From Photobacterium atrarenae (GTDB taxonomy: Bacteria > Pseudomonadota > Gammaproteobacteria > Enterobacterales > Vibrionaceae): a stretch of 64,000 nucleotides of DNA. The notes beneath the pieces were generated by a model. It did no database searches. It saw only the letters and a program-made list of their open reading frames with translations, and was not told the origin of the DNA. The stretch is taken from assembly GCF_024380015.1 (NCBI RefSeq), contig NZ_CP101508.1, positions 3,286,902 through 3,350,901 on the forward strand, read 5' to 3'. Shown here piece by piece: positions 18,536 to 28,214 of this stretch (position 1 is the first letter of the stretch; each line of letters starts with the position of its first letter). The translations under genes were made by a program, and so were the position numbers.

Positions 18536-20602
18536 ATGCGTCTGGCCGGGAAGCTCATTGCAACTTTTATCATTATCAGCCTGCTGGCAACCACCATCCT
18601 GCTGGCGCTGCTGCACACCCGCCATGCCGCGCCCCTGATCGACCGCCTCGTCAACGCTTTCACCCCGTATCACATCAATACCACCACGGTGCGCTATCAC
18701 ATCCTGAAACCCTGGCACCTGCGGCTCGACGAGCTGAACATCCGACTTCCTGCCGCCGACGCACAGCCCCCCGAGCCGATCACCATTGCCCGCCTCGAGC
18801 TCTGGTTCAATCCCAGGCACCTGTTACGGCCGGGCTGGTCGTTCGACACGGTCTTGATTGACGGCCTCACACTCAGCAGCGCTGCGCCCCTGCAGACACT
18901 TCCGGCGATTGAAGCCACCCGCCTGGCCCTGACCAATTTCAACTGGCGCAGCGAAGACCTGACGTTGGCCAACAGCAAGCTCCAGCTCAACCACTGGCAA
19001 AGCAGCCCATCGGCCTCCTCGTACACCTACCAGGGCGACGTCCGGCTGGCCGCTGATACGATCCAGTGGCAGCAGCAAACGCTGGAGAATGTGCTGATCG
19101 ACGGTCAGCGTGACGGAGAGCACTGGACACTCTACGGCTTTTCGTTTCGCTGGCACCAGGCCAATATCAGCGGCCAGGCAGAATACCAACCCGGCCCCGA
19201 GGCCCGACCGCTGTGGCGGATCCGCCAGCTCAGCCTGGCTGGCCTGAACCTGCAAGAGCCAACGCTGGCTACCTGGCTCAGCACCCGGTGGCACCAGTAC
19301 CTGAGCGAGGCACAACCCGACATCTCGGTCGAGCGGCTGGATGTCCTCCACAGCAGTCTCGAGCTGCCGGGGCTGGTCCTCAACAGCGCCAACCTCTCCC
19401 TGCGCGACTGGCATCTTGATGGTGGCGGTTTACCTGCAGCGCTCTGGCAACAGCAGGAAGCCACATTGTCATTAGATGCCGACAGCCTGCGCTGGCAGGA
19501 TCTTGTGCTGGACACACCGCTGGCCGAGCTGGCCTTTCGCCCGCAGCAAGTCCAGCTCACCGGCTTGTCCACCAAACTGCTGGGCGGCTATCTCACCACC
19601 GACGGAACCCTGACGCCTGATACCCTGGCCCTCAACCAGTTCACCGCCCGCAACATTCAGTGGGAATTACCACGCAACTGGACAGATCGGTTGCGCCACC
19701 TGAGCGCCCCGCTGAGTAATATCAGTGTACAGGAGCTCAAGATCGGCTATACCGCCCTCACCGCACCGGATCCCCGCTGGCCATTTCACCTCAACGGGCT
19801 CAATGTCAGCGGCTATGAGCTGCAGCTGAAACGCCGGGGACAACCTGGTTTATGGCAGGGGAGCCTGACGGCCAGCGCCAGCAGCGCCGGACTCAACGGG
19901 GTACCGGTTACCGAATCAATGCTGAAAATGACCAGCCAAGCCGGGCAATGGCAGTTGGAGCGGCTGACCCTGTCATTTGAGCAAGGCTTGATGGAAGCAC
20001 AGGGGCAGATGGCCCTGGTACAGGAAGGGATGCCATGGCAGTTACAACTGAGCAGCGACAGCCTGCCGGCCACCGTGCTACCGCGCTGGTTACAGCTCCC
20101 GCTCATGGTCGACGGTATGCTGGATGTGACGCTCAACGCCCAAGGGTTAGGCCAGCATGCAACCGGCCTGGCCTATAGCCTGGCAGGCGAGTTGAACGCT
20201 ACGCTGCGCCAGCTCCGGCTGAACCGGCAAACGACAGCCCAGCTCTGGCAGCAGTGGCAACAGCCGTCACCGACCTGGTATGCTGCGTCTCAATCCCCCG
20301 GCACACCGAGCCCTCAAGACTCAGCGGCCGGATCAGAAAAGGCCCGCAAGGCAGCGCAACAGACGGAACTGTTACAAATCAGCCCGATCCGGCTCCAGGC
20401 CGATCGCGGCCGGATCCAGATCCAGCCAATCGATATCAAGGGAGGAAGCTGGTCTGCCACGCTGGGCGGTCGGTGGGATCTGGCCCGGCCCGATGCCCAG
20501 CAGCTGGAACTCAATGCCGAGCAGGGCTGTGAGCGCCTGCAGCGGCGCTGGCAGGGGGATCAACAATCGGTGTCGCACACTTCCTGCGGCAATAACATAT
20601 AG
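18536..20602 (+). CDS. AsmA-like family protein (putative envelope lipid-transport or assembly factor)
   Basis: A 688-residue protein with an N-terminal membrane anchor (LIATFIIISLLATTILLALL, about residues 6-25) followed by a long periplasmic region rich in amphipathic beta-strand repeats. An AsmA-type C-terminal section (MEAQGQMALV, VDGMLDVTLNAQGLG, QLRLNRQTTAQLW) is visible. Such proteins are inner-membrane anchored bridges related to AsmA/TamB/YhdP, which are implicated in phospholipid movement to the outer membrane. The exact paralogue cannot be named from sequence alone. AGGAGA precedes the ATG. Its 3' end overlaps convergent fabY by 43 bp. The same gene follows pckA in Vibrio, as I recall. 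Confidence 0.75.
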   Translation: MRLAGKLIATFIIISLLATTILLALLHTRHAAPLIDRLVNAFTPYHINTTTVRYHILKPWHLRLDELNIRLPAADAQPPEPITIARLELWFNPRHLLRPGWSFDTVLIDGLTLSSAAPLQTLPAIEATRLALTNFNWRSEDLTLANSKLQLNHWQSSPSASSYTYQGDVRLAADTIQWQQQTLENVLIDGQRDGEHWTLYGFSFRWHQANISGQAEYQPGPEARPLWRIRQLSLAGLNLQEPTLATWLSTRWHQYLSEAQPDISVERLDVLHSSLELPGLVLNSANLSLRDWHLDGGGLPAALWQQQEATLSLDADSLRWQDLVLDTPLAELAFRPQQVQLTGLSTKLLGGYLTTDGTLTPDTLALNQFTARNIQWELPRNWTDRLRHLSAPLSNISVQELKIGYTALTAPDPRWPFHLNGLNVSGYELQLKRRGQPGLWQGSLTASASSAGLNGVPVTESMLKMTSQAGQWQLERLTLSFEQGLMEAQGQMALVQEGMPWQLQLSSDSLPATVLPRWLQLPLMVDGMLDVTLNAQGLGQHATGLAYSLAGELNATLRQLRLNRQTTAQLWQQWQQPSPTWYAASQSPGTPSPQDSAAGSEKARKAAQQTELLQISPIRLQADRGRIQIQPIDIKGGSWSATLGGRWDLARPDAQQLELNAEQGCERLQRRWQGDQQSVSHTSCGNNI

Positions 20603-21477
20603 GTGCCGGTAAAGGTTGCCGCCTGCTGCTCGCCACTATAGATCTCCACATCGACCACCACCCGGCCTTTGCGGCCACCGGCCAGGCGATCGAGATCGCC
20701 ACGCAGGCTTTCGACCCCAGCCAGAGCCCGGGGACGTTCTTTCACCGGAGCTGTGTAGCGGATTTTGCTATCCGCCAGCACGATATCCGCCTGTAGCTTA
20801 CGCTCTTTAAGCAGCATCCAGACAAAGCCCCAGCCGGCCAGGGTCGCCATGGTGAAAATACTGCCGGCAAACATGCTCTGGCTGGGATTGAGGTTGGCAT
20901 TGAGGCGGGCGCTGACTTCAAACCGGTAGCCGGTATACTGACTGATGGTGATCCCCATCTTATCACTAATCGGGATCTGGTACTGCCACAGCTCCTGCAG
21001 CGCCTGGCACCAGTCCGGGTTACGCACCACTTCATTGAGTGGTTTGAGGGGCTTGACCATCTGCTGGTGGCGGACCGGACCACGCTCTTCGCTCAGCTCC
21101 CCCTGATTGACAAAGCCGTTGCGGGCATAGAAAGAAATAGCGTCTTCTCGCGCATTACACACCAGACGTTTCGCCCCTTCCTGGCGCGCCAGCGACTCCA
21201 GTGCCATCAGCACCAGCGCCCCCATCCCTTTGTGACGGTAATCAGGATGGACCGCCATATACCGGACCTGCCCTTCGTTATCCGGGGTCATATACAGTCG
21301 GCCCACTGCAATCGGCTCCCCGCTATCTGCCACGATCATCCGGTGGTGGCTGAGTTCATCATAGGCATCACGCTCCGAGCCGACCGGCATGTGCCAGGGC
21401 TCGCGCAGCATCCGCCAGCGAAAATCATAATACTGTGTCAGCTCCCCGTCCGTCGCCGGGGTGATCAATCGAAACAT
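20560..21477 (-). CDS. fabY: FabY (YiiD): GNAT acetyltransferase fused to a YiiD-type thioesterase domain
   Basis: A two-domain protein of 305 residues. The N-terminal GNAT fold has the acetyl-CoA loop VHPDYRHKGMGALVLMALES (about residues 73-92). The C-terminal YiiD_C hot-dog domain includes NPSQSMFAGSIFTMATLAGW and IRYTAPV. It aligns well from memory with E. coli YiiD/FabY, implicated in initiating fatty acid synthesis when FabH is absent; the reaction is not deducible here. The start is the ATG at 21475-21477, with AAGGA four to five bases upstream; a longer frame starts with TTG at 21495. The 3' end overlaps the convergent AsmA-like gene. Confidence 0.88.
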   Translation of the reverse strand: MFRLITPATDGELTQYYDFRWRMLREPWHMPVGSERDAYDELSHHRMIVADSGEPIAVGRLYMTPDNEGQVRYMAVHPDYRHKGMGALVLMALESLARQEGAKRLVCNAREDAISFYARNGFVNQGELSEERGPVRHQQMVKPLKPLNEVVRNPDWCQALQELWQYQIPISDKMGITISQYTGYRFEVSARLNANLNPSQSMFAGSIFTMATLAGWGFVWMLLKERKLQADIVLADSKIRYTAPVKERPRALAGVESLRGDLDRLAGGRKGRVVVDVEIYSGEQQAATFTGTYMLLPQEVCDTDC

Positions 21478-21566
21478 GCTATCCTTCTCCAACAATTCCC
21501 TGTCGGCGCCTCATCCCTGAGCCGCCGGATCGGGTCTGCACAAAGGCACACCCGGTTGCAGATCGA

Positions 21567-22004
21567 TCAGACCTGCAACCAGAATGTCACCGGCCCGTCA
21601 TTGAGCAGCGCAACTTTCATGTCCGCCGCAAACACGCCGGTTTGGGTGTGGATCTCCTTTGCCTTGCAGCACTCGATAAAATAATTGTACAGACGCTCCG
21701 CATCGGCAGGCGCAGCACCGACTGAAAAGCTCGGGCGCATCCCGCTCTTGGTGTCCGCCGCCAGAGTAAACTGCGACACCACCAGCACACTACCGCCAGC
21801 TTGCTGCACATTGAGGTTCATTTTTCCGGCGTCGTCTTCAAACACCCGGTACCCTAATACTTTATCCCGCAAACGTTGCGCTTTGGCTTCATCGTCTCCT
21901 TTTTCGACCCCCAGCAAAACCAGCAACCCTTTGCCAATGGTCCCGGTGGTTTGACCGTCGACGGTCACACTGGCTTCACTTACTCGCTGGATCAGCGCAA
22001 TCAT
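21567..22004 (-). CDS. dtd: D-aminoacyl-tRNA deacylase
   Basis: A 145-residue cytoplasmic homodimeric editing enzyme that removes D-amino acids (and glycine from tRNA-Ala) from mischarged tRNAs. It starts [18 protein letters not shown]. Both signature motifs are present: SQFTLAAD (about residues 77-84) and the cross-subunit Gly-cisPro motif in [10 protein letters not shown] near the C-terminus. AAAGGAG precedes the ATG. Its 5' end overlaps the 3' end of yihY by 29 bp, so the two are probably cotranscribed. Confidence 0.97.
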   Translation of the reverse strand: MIALIQRVSEASVTVDGQTTGTIGKGLLVLLGVEKGDDEAKAQRLRDKVLGYRVFEDDAGKMNLNVQQAGGSVLVVSQFTLAADTKSGMRPSFSVGAAPADAERLYNYFIECCKAKEIHTQTGVFAADMKVALLNDGPVTFWLQV

Positions 22005-22962
22005 GCTTTTGCTCCTTTACTTCTTCACGACTGGATTGCCCGGACGCCGACGCATCCGTTTGGTGTGGTGGCTTGGTATCGGCTGATTTGGCTTTTTGCC
22101 GCCCGGCCGGATGCCAGTGTACACCTTCTCCCAGACTGGCGGTAATCTCCGCCCCGAGCAAGACAATGCACCAAACCAGGTAGACCCAGACAAACAGGAT
22201 AGGCACCACCGCGAGTGCGCCGTAAATCAGCTGATAAGACGGGAAGTTCGTTATATAAAGGGCAAAGCCTTTTTTGCTCAGTTCAAACAGGATACTTGCC
22301 GTCAGGGCGCCAATCAGGGCATGACGAAACCGCACCTTGGTATTGGGTACCAATAAGTACAGGCCGAGAAAGGCGCTGGTCGACATGATCACCGGCAAGC
22401 CGCGCAGAAACTGCTGCAGGACGCCATTGACCGTATCACTGCCGAGCAGGTTAAGCGAGCCGAGATATGAGCTGATCGCGATACTGCTGCCGAGCAAAAT
22501 CGGCCCGAGCGTCAGCACCATCCAGTAGATCGAAAAAGAAATCACCGCCCGGCGCTTCTCGCGCACCCGCCAGATATAATTGAGCGAGGTATCGACAGCT
22601 GAGATCAGCATCAGGGCAACGACAAACAACGCCGCTATCCCCACCGCGGTCATCTTGCCGGCATTGGCGACAAACTCGTTGAGGTATTGTTTGACCACTT
22701 CCCCGGCCGCCGGGACAAAGTTCTCGATCACGAAGTTCTGTAACACTTCGCCCAGTCCGGCAAACACCGGAAACGTCGACAACGCCGAAAGCACCACGGT
22801 CACCAGGGGCACCAGCGACAGCAGGGTGACGTAGGCCATTGAGCCTGCCGCCACCGTCAGCCGGTCATGCCCGATCCGCCGTGCCAGATATTGGAAATAA
22901 GCCAGAACCGTCGCAGCATGCCGCGGCCAATTCCACTTGCCAGTTTGATGATTGTCAGCCAT
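21976..22962 (-). CDS. yihY: YihY/BrkB family (UPF0761) inner-membrane protein
   Basis: A 328-residue polytopic membrane protein with about six hydrophobic segments. The family motifs [20 protein letters not shown] (about residues 41-60) and [20 protein letters not shown] (about 254-273) are visible. The hydrophilic C-terminal tail ([20 protein letters not shown]) is longer than in E. coli YihY (290). The historical names ribonuclease BN and virulence factor BrkB are not supported as functions; the true role is unknown. It overlaps dtd on the same strand, as in Vibrio and E. coli neighbourhoods. Confidence 0.9.
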   Translation of the reverse strand: MADNHQTGKWNWPRHAATVLAYFQYLARRIGHDRLTVAAGSMAYVTLLSLVPLVTVVLSALSTFPVFAGLGEVLQNFVIENFVPAAGEVVKQYLNEFVANAGKMTAVGIAALFVVALMLISAVDTSLNYIWRVREKRRAVISFSIYWMVLTLGPILLGSSIAISSYLGSLNLLGSDTVNGVLQQFLRGLPVIMSTSAFLGLYLLVPNTKVRFRHALIGALTASILFELSKKGFALYITNFPSYQLIYGALAVVPILFVWVYLVWCIVLLGAEITASLGEGVHWHPAGRQKAKSADTKPPHQTDASASGQSSREEVKEQKHDCADPASK

Positions 22963-23065
22963 AGTCTGTGAAATCTATTTATCTGTTTTTATAGTCAAAA
23001 TAGTTGGTCAGCCAGCAGATGACAACCCACATCGCTGACCGTCCAACCGCGCAGGAGCCTGTTTT

Positions 23066-23707
23066 ATGCGATTTTTGCTCATCGCCCTTCTCAGTTTATC
23101 GATCCTACCGGGTTGCCAGAGTGCGTATTACTCGGCCATGGAAAAGGTCGGGATCCATAAACGCGAGATCATGGTCGACCGAGTGACCGAAGCCACCGAA
23201 GCCCAGCAGGATGCGCAGGCCCAGTTCACCAGCGCCCTGGACGCCCTCAAGGCGATCCACGCCTTTGACGGCGGCGAGCTGGAGGCCACCTACAATACCG
23301 TCAATGATCAGTATGAAGCCAGTCGCGACGCGGCTGACAAAGTCAGCAGCCGTATTGCCGCGATCGAAGATGTCGCCGATGCCCTGTTTGACGAGTGGGA
23401 GGATGAGCTTTCCCTCTACACCAGCGCCAACCTGCGCCGGGACAGCGAGCAGAAGCTCAAGCAGACCCGCGCCGCCTACCAGCGGATGCTCAGCGCGATG
23501 CAACGGGCCGAGCAAAAAATGACACCGGTCCTCAACACCCTGCGCGACAACACGCTATACCTTAAGCATAACCTCAATGCAGCCGCCATTGGCTCGCTGC
23601 AGGGAGAATTCCAATCGCTTCAGCACGATATCCAGCGCGCGATCCATGATATGGAAGCCGCGATTGCTGAGTCTGAGCGCTTTATCGCCCAGCTTGAGCG
23701 CGGCTAA
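23066..23707 (+). CDS. DUF2959 family lipoprotein
   Basis: A 213-residue predicted lipoprotein. The signal sequence MRFLLIALLSLSILPGC has a lipobox ending at Cys17, followed by SAYYSAMEKVGIHKREIMVDR, the conserved start of DUF2959. The rest is almost entirely heptad-rich helix (for example AAIEDVADALFDEWEDELS and LKQTRAAYQRMLSAMQRAE), so it is probably an envelope coiled coil. Function is unknown. A GGAG lies about 10 bases before the ATG. It is divergent from yihY, and its stop overlaps convergent downstream NTPase gene by 4 bp. Confidence 0.82.
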   Translation: MRFLLIALLSLSILPGCQSAYYSAMEKVGIHKREIMVDRVTEATEAQQDAQAQFTSALDALKAIHAFDGGELEATYNTVNDQYEASRDAADKVSSRIAAIEDVADALFDEWEDELSLYTSANLRRDSEQKLKQTRAAYQRMLSAMQRAEQKMTPVLNTLRDNTLYLKHNLNAAAIGSLQGEFQSLQHDIQRAIHDMEAAIAESERFIAQLERG

Positions 23708-24234
23708 ATCAGCCTGATCCGGGCCAGTACCCAGCTGGCCCGATCCGCCACCGCGCCCCACGGCACATCCACCACCTGATAGCCCAGCGCCTGATACGTC
23801 TCGACCAGTTGCTGATGGATCTGCTCAGCCTCGGCAAAGCTGTGCGGCCGCTCGTTATCCTGCACATAAATCTCACGCCGGGGCGGACAGCAAAACACGC
23901 TCGGGTAATAGCCGAGAGCCGCCTGACGGTAGTTGGCCGGGACCGGCTCGCCACCGATGGTCAGGTAGGCACAGATATCACCAATCGCCCGATCGACAAA
24001 CGCCGGCATAGTGCCTTCCGCCGCCTGTCGTCGTTGCTCGCTCATCGCCGTCAGGCAGAGCCCGGCAAAGGCCGGTAAATCGGTCCAGGGCAAAACCCCC
24101 GCGGCACATTGCTGCTGCTCACGGATCAACTGACGGGAGGTTTCCGGAAACACCAGATAGCCTTTGCGCGCAACGGCCTCCAGCAACGCCGTTTTCCCGG
24201 CACCGGGACCGCCCGTGATAATAATCGGTTGCAT
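23704..24234 (-). CDS. Small P-loop NTPase (AAA_28-like)
   Basis: A 176-residue soluble protein with an N-terminal Walker A, IITGGPGAGKTALLEA (about residues 5-20), and a likely Walker B-like FVDRAIGDICAYL (about 83-95). Overall it resembles the NadR kinase/AAA_28 group of nucleotide-dependent kinases or ATPases. RSFAEAEQIHQ-like residues near 130 suggest a nucleotide-lid helix. I do not recognise a specific substrate. It converges on the DUF2959 gene with a 4-bp overlap and stands between that gene and typA with no obvious operon partner. Confidence 0.75.
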   Translation of the reverse strand: MQPIIITGGPGAGKTALLEAVARKGYLVFPETSRQLIREQQQCAAGVLPWTDLPAFAGLCLTAMSEQRRQAAEGTMPAFVDRAIGDICAYLTIGGEPVPANYRQAALGYYPSVFCCPPRREIYVQDNERPHSFAEAEQIHQQLVETYQALGYQVVDVPWGAVADRASWVLARIRLI

Positions 24235-24282
24235 AACGTTTACGCTCTCTCGATGAAACAGCGCCGATCAGGGCCCAGATAC

Positions 24283-24320
24283 AACTATCCCCTCATGGTA
24301 GCACCAATGAGGGGATAGTT
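24283..24320. repeat. Perfect 14-bp inverted repeat between the NTPase gene and typA
   Basis: AACTATCCCCTCAT (24283-24296) and its exact reverse complement ATGAGGGGATAGTT (24307-24320) flank a 10-base spacer that can itself partly pair. Neither side has a strong T-run, so it is not a textbook intrinsic terminator, although it lies just beyond the typA stop and could stabilise or end that transcript. Confidence 0.6.
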
Positions 24321-24362
24321 TCATAACGTTCTGTAAAGGGTTACCCTTTCAGCGCGCTTTCT

Positions 24363-26192
24363 TTACTTGGCGCCACGGCTTGCACGTTTACGATCCGTTT
24401 CCGTCAGCAGTTTCTTACGGATACGAATGCTTTCCGGCGTCACTTCGACCAGCTCATCGTCATCGATGAACTCCAGCGCCTGCTCCAGGGTGTACTTGAT
24501 TGGCGGCGTCAGCACCTGCGCATCATCAGTGCCCGATGCACGAACGTTGGTCAGCTGCTTGCCTTTCAGGGCGTTTACCGTCAGGTCGTTGTCACGGCTG
24601 TGGATCCCGATCACCATCCCTTCGTAAACTTCCACACCGTGACCGATGAACAGACGGCCACGCTCCTGCAGGTTAAACAGGGCGTTGGTCAGCGCTTTAC
24701 CCGCTGCGTTAGCAATCAGGACACCGTTGATACGCTGGCCAATCTCACCGCCTTTGTGCGGACCGTAGTGATCAAACGTGTGGTACATCAGACCAGAACC
24801 TGACGTCAGGGTCATGAACTCAGTCTGGAAACCGATCAGGCCGCGAGATGGCATCATAAAGTCCATCCGGACACGGCCTTTGCCATCCGGAGACATGTCT
24901 TTCAGCTCACCTTTACGCAGACCGATGTTTTCCATGATCCCGCCCTGGTGCTCTTCCATCACATCGATGGTCACGGTCTCATACGGTTCCATCAGCTGGC
25001 CGTCTTCTTCTTTGATGATAACTTCAGGACGCGATACTGCCAACTCAAAGCCTTCACGACGCATGTTTTCGATCAGGATCGACAGGTGCAGTTCACCACG
25101 GCCGGAAACACGGAACTTGTCCGGGTCATCGGTCTCTTCCACACGCAGGGCCACGTTGTGAACCAGCTCTTTTTGCAGACGCTCAAGGATGTTGCGTGAG
25201 GTCACGTACTTGCCTTCTTTACCGGCAAACGGGGACGTGTTGACCTGGAAGGTCATGGTCACGGTCGGCTCATCAACCGACAGCGCCGGCAGCGCTTCAA
25301 CCGCGTTCACGTCACAGATGGTGTCAGAGATTTTCAGCTCACCCAGACCGGTGATGGCGATGATGTCGCCCGCAGTCGCCGCTTCAACTTCATGGCGCTC
25401 CAGGCCCAGGTAACCCAGCACCGTACCCACTTTACCGTTACGGGTCTTGCCGTCAGCACCCACCACTGTCACCTGCTGGTTTGGCTTCACGCTACCACGG
25501 GTCACACGGCCTACACCGATCACGCCGACGTAAGAGCTGTAGTCCAGCTGGGAGATCTGCATTTGCAGAGAGCCGTCAACATCGACCTCCGGTGCAGCCA
25601 CGTTCTCAACTATCGCTTCGAACAACGGCTCCATGTCCTCGCCGGTTTCGCCTTCTTCCAGGGTTGCCCAGCCGTTCAGTGCAGAAGCGTAAACTACCTG
25701 GAAGTCCAGTTGCTCATCGCTCGCACCCAGGTTATCGAACAGGTCAAACACCTGATCCATCACCCAATCAGGACGCGCGCCCGGACGGTCAATCTTGTTA
25801 ATGACCACAATTGGCTTCAGGCCATGAGCAAACGCTTTCTGGGTTACGAAACGCGTCTGTGGCATTGGGCCGTCAACGGCGTCAACGATCAGCAGCACCG
25901 AGTCAACCATCGACATGATACGCTCAACCTCACCACCGAAGTCGGCGTGTCCCGGAGTATCAACGATGTTGATCCGGTAATCGTTCCAGTTGATCGCTGT
26001 GTTCTTAGCCAGAATGGTAATACCACGCTCTTTTTCGATGTCGTTGGAATCCATTACGCGTTCTTCAACTTCACCGCGAGACTCTAACGTGCCAGACTGC
26101 TGAAGCAGTTTGTCAACCAGGGTTGTCTTGCCGTGGTCAACGTGCGCAATAATTGCGATATTTCTTAGTTTATCGATCTGTGGATTTGACAT
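24363..26192 (-). CDS. typA: Ribosome-associated translational GTPase TypA/BipA
   Basis: A 609-residue translation-factor GTPase that binds the 70S ribosome, supports 50S assembly and affects stress and virulence responses. G motifs are intact: [13 protein letters not shown] (G1, about residues 14-26), [14 protein letters not shown] (G3) and [15 protein letters not shown] (G4). They are followed by the EF-Tu-like domain II, EF-G-like domains III and V and the BipA-specific C-terminal domain ([19 protein letters not shown]). The frame extends to a GTG at 26207; the ATG at 26190-26192 ([11 protein letters not shown]) matches the family N-terminus. Confidence 0.96.
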   Translation of the reverse strand: MSNPQIDKLRNIAIIAHVDHGKTTLVDKLLQQSGTLESRGEVEERVMDSNDIEKERGITILAKNTAINWNDYRINIVDTPGHADFGGEVERIMSMVDSVLLIVDAVDGPMPQTRFVTQKAFAHGLKPIVVINKIDRPGARPDWVMDQVFDLFDNLGASDEQLDFQVVYASALNGWATLEEGETGEDMEPLFEAIVENVAAPEVDVDGSLQMQISQLDYSSYVGVIGVGRVTRGSVKPNQQVTVVGADGKTRNGKVGTVLGYLGLERHEVEAATAGDIIAITGLGELKISDTICDVNAVEALPALSVDEPTVTMTFQVNTSPFAGKEGKYVTSRNILERLQKELVHNVALRVEETDDPDKFRVSGRGELHLSILIENMRREGFELAVSRPEVIIKEEDGQLMEPYETVTIDVMEEHQGGIMENIGLRKGELKDMSPDGKGRVRMDFMMPSRGLIGFQTEFMTLTSGSGLMYHTFDHYGPHKGGEIGQRINGVLIANAAGKALTNALFNLQERGRLFIGHGVEVYEGMVIGIHSRDNDLTVNALKGKQLTNVRASGTDDAQVLTPPIKYTLEQALEFIDDDELVEVTPESIRIRKKLLTETDRKRASRGAK

Positions 26193-26294
26193 GTGTTTTA
26201 CATTCACTCAGAACATGCAGCGACCGGAAGGTTGCCACGTGGTTAAAAAAACGGCTCATAATCTAACAGATTTTACGTCAAAACCCACCTATTA

Positions 26295-26310
26295 TGTGAT
26301 TTATATCACC
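26295..26310. promoter_or_regulatory. Candidate CRP site between typA and glnA
   Basis: TGTGATTTATATCACC matches TGTGA-N6-TCACA at nine of ten positions. It lies about 100 bp upstream of typA and 355 bp upstream of glnA. In enteric bacteria a CRP-dependent glnA promoter exists, so either gene could be the target. Confidence 0.55.
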
Positions 26311-26438
26311 GGCATTTTGATCCAGCCGGACCCGCCCACCGCCTCCCTGCCGCTGAACACTTGATTTCCAGAACAAACCACTGTCACGCCGGCTTCATCT
26401 CATTGACAACCCCGCGCCGTAGGCTAATAGTAGAGGCG

Positions 26439-26505
26439 CGCACCAAAGCGGTGCCAGACTTCCTTCTTGCACTATGTTGGTGCAGTAATTCACTATAATG
26501 GTGCA
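26439..26505 (+). promoter_or_regulatory. Three NtrC-type enhancer sites upstream of glnA
   Basis: Site 1 (26439-26455, CGCACCAAAGCGGTGCC), site 2 (26468-26484, TGCACTATGTTGGTGCA) and site 3 (26489-26505, TTCACTATAATGGTGCA) resemble the NtrC consensus TGCACYA-N3-TGGTGCA. Site 2 is a full match. Sites 2 and 3 have centres 21 bp apart, two helical turns, which favours cooperative binding on one face. Confidence 0.85.
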
Positions 26506-26519
26506 GAGAATGGATTCCG

Positions 26520-26558
26520 AAGCCCCCCGATCATGCTAAATGGGCGATTTTGGGGCTT
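26520..26558. repeat. Short inverted repeat between the NtrC sites and the sigma-54 promoter
   Basis: AAGCCCC (26520-26526) pairs with GGGGCTT (26552-26558) across 25 bp. It could be an attenuator-like hairpin in any transcript starting upstream, or simply a DNA-bending spacer. There is no T-run directly after it. Confidence 0.4.
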
Positions 26559-26566
26559 TAAAAAGT

Positions 26567-26581
26567 TGGCACGGTTCTCGC
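26567..26581 (+). promoter_or_regulatory. Sigma-54 promoter of glnA
   Basis: TGGCACGGTTCTCGC has the invariant GG and GC elements exactly 12 bases apart. The -12 box is TCGC instead of TTGC, one mismatch. It lies 85 bp before the glnA ATG and 62 bp after the last NtrC site, a standard enhancer layout. Confidence 0.75.
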
Positions 26582-26665
26582 TTTATTCTATGTAAGTGAA
26601 CACAACGGGTTCACGACCTATTTATTGCGGCCAGTTGCCCAATCTAACACCGGAGGTTATTTAAG

Positions 26666-28075
26666 ATGTCAGTTGAAAACGTACTCGCGCTGATCCAGGA
26701 AAACGAAGTCAAGTTTGTTGACCTACGCTTTACCGATACCAAAGGTAAAGAGCAACATATCTCTATTCCTGCCCACCAAATCGATGCTGACTTCTTTGAA
26801 GAAGGTAAGATGTTCGACGGCTCTTCGGTGGCTGGCTGGAAAGGCATTAACGAATCCGACATGGTGATGATGCCGGATGCATCAAGCGCGGTATTGGACC
26901 CATTTACGGAAGATGCCACGCTGAACATCCGCTGTGACATCCTTGAGCCTGCAACCATGCAGGGCTACGACCGTGACCCACGCTCCATAGCCAAGCGTGC
27001 CGAAGACTACATGCGCGCAACCGGCATTGCCGATACCGTGCTGATCGGTCCTGAGCCGGAGTTCTTTCTGTTTGACGACGTGAAGTTTGCCACCGACATG
27101 TCGGGCTCATTCTTCAAGATCGATGATGTCGAAGCAGCCTGGAACACCGGCAGCGACATCGAAGGCGGGAACAAAGGTCACCGCCCGGGCGTCAAAGGCG
27201 GCTACTTCCCGGTTGCACCGGTTGATTCATCGCAAGACATCCGCTCTGCCATGTGTCTGATCATGGAAGAGATGGGCCTGGTGGTTGAAGCCCACCACCA
27301 CGAAGTGGCAACCGCGGGTCAGAACGAGATCGCGACCCGATTCAATACCCTGACCACCAAAGCGGACGAGATCCAGGTCTACAAGTACGTCGTCCACAAC
27401 GTTGCCCACGCATTCGGCAAAACCGCGACCTTTATGCCAAAACCACTGGTTGGCGATAACGGCTCCGGGATGCACGTGCACCAGTCGCTGGCCAAAGACG
27501 GTCAGAACCTGTTTGCCGGTGACAAATACGGCGGCCTGTCTGAAATGGCGCTGTACTACATCGGCGGGATCATCAAGCACGCCCGTGCCATCAACGCCTT
27601 TGCCAACCCATCAACCAACTCGTACAAGCGTCTGGTTCCGGGTTTCGAAGCACCGGTCATGCTGGCTTACTCTGCCCGTAACCGCTCGGCGTCGATCCGT
27701 ATCCCAGTGGTACCGAGCCCGAAAGCCCGTCGTATCGAAGTTCGCTTCGGTGATCCGGCAGCTAACCCATACCTGTGCTTTGCCGCGATGCTGATGGCCG
27801 GCCTGGACGGGATCAAGAACAAGATCCACCCGGGTGAAGCGATGGACAAAGATCTGTACGACCTGCCGGCTGAAGAAGCTGCGGAAATTCCAACCGTTGC
27901 CGAATCCCTGCAGGGCGCACTTCAGGCACTGAACGAAGACCGTGAGTTCCTGACTTCAGGTGGTGTCTTCTCTGATGATTTCATCGACTCTTACATCGCT
28001 CTGAAATCTCAGGATGTTGAGAAAATCAACATGACCACCCACCCGCTGGAGTTCGAGCTGTACTACTCAGTTTAA
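26666..28075 (+). CDS. glnA: Glutamine synthetase, type I
   Basis: The 469-residue dodecameric enzyme makes glutamine from glutamate, ammonia and ATP. N-terminal [18 protein letters not shown], the active-site [10 protein letters not shown], metal-binding [14 protein letters not shown]-binding [17 protein letters not shown] and the C-terminal [11 protein letters not shown] are all present. The adenylylation tyrosine is Tyr398 in [10 protein letters not shown], so activity should respond to GlnE. GGAGG precedes the ATG. Nitrogen control by NtrC and sigma-54 is indicated by the enhancers and promoter upstream, and a terminator separates it from the next gene. Confidence 0.98.
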   Translation: MSVENVLALIQENEVKFVDLRFTDTKGKEQHISIPAHQIDADFFEEGKMFDGSSVAGWKGINESDMVMMPDASSAVLDPFTEDATLNIRCDILEPATMQGYDRDPRSIAKRAEDYMRATGIADTVLIGPEPEFFLFDDVKFATDMSGSFFKIDDVEAAWNTGSDIEGGNKGHRPGVKGGYFPVAPVDSSQDIRSAMCLIMEEMGLVVEAHHHEVATAGQNEIATRFNTLTTKADEIQVYKYVVHNVAHAFGKTATFMPKPLVGDNGSGMHVHQSLAKDGQNLFAGDKYGGLSEMALYYIGGIIKHARAINAFANPSTNSYKRLVPGFEAPVMLAYSARNRSASIRIPVVPSPKARRIEVRFGDPAANPYLCFAAMLMAGLDGIKNKIHPGEAMDKDLYDLPAEEAAEIPTVAESLQGALQALNEDREFLTSGGVFSDDFIDSYIALKSQDVEKINMTTHPLEFELYYSV

Positions 28076-28106
28076 GCAACAACCCAGCGTCGTCACATCA
28101 CACTTT

Positions 28107-28133
28107 AGGCCGGCTTCACACGCCGGCCTTTTT
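28107..28133 (+). terminator. Intrinsic terminator after glnA
   Basis: AGGCCGGC (28107-28114) pairs with GCCGGCCT (28122-28129), followed by TTTTT. It lies about 30 bp beyond the glnA stop. Confidence 0.88.
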
Positions 28134-28214
28134 ACGCTTGCCCTTCTGCGCGACATCCCCCAGGCTTGGCGCACCACCCAACACAGTATCACCGCACAAT
28201 CACCCGGAGCCCGT

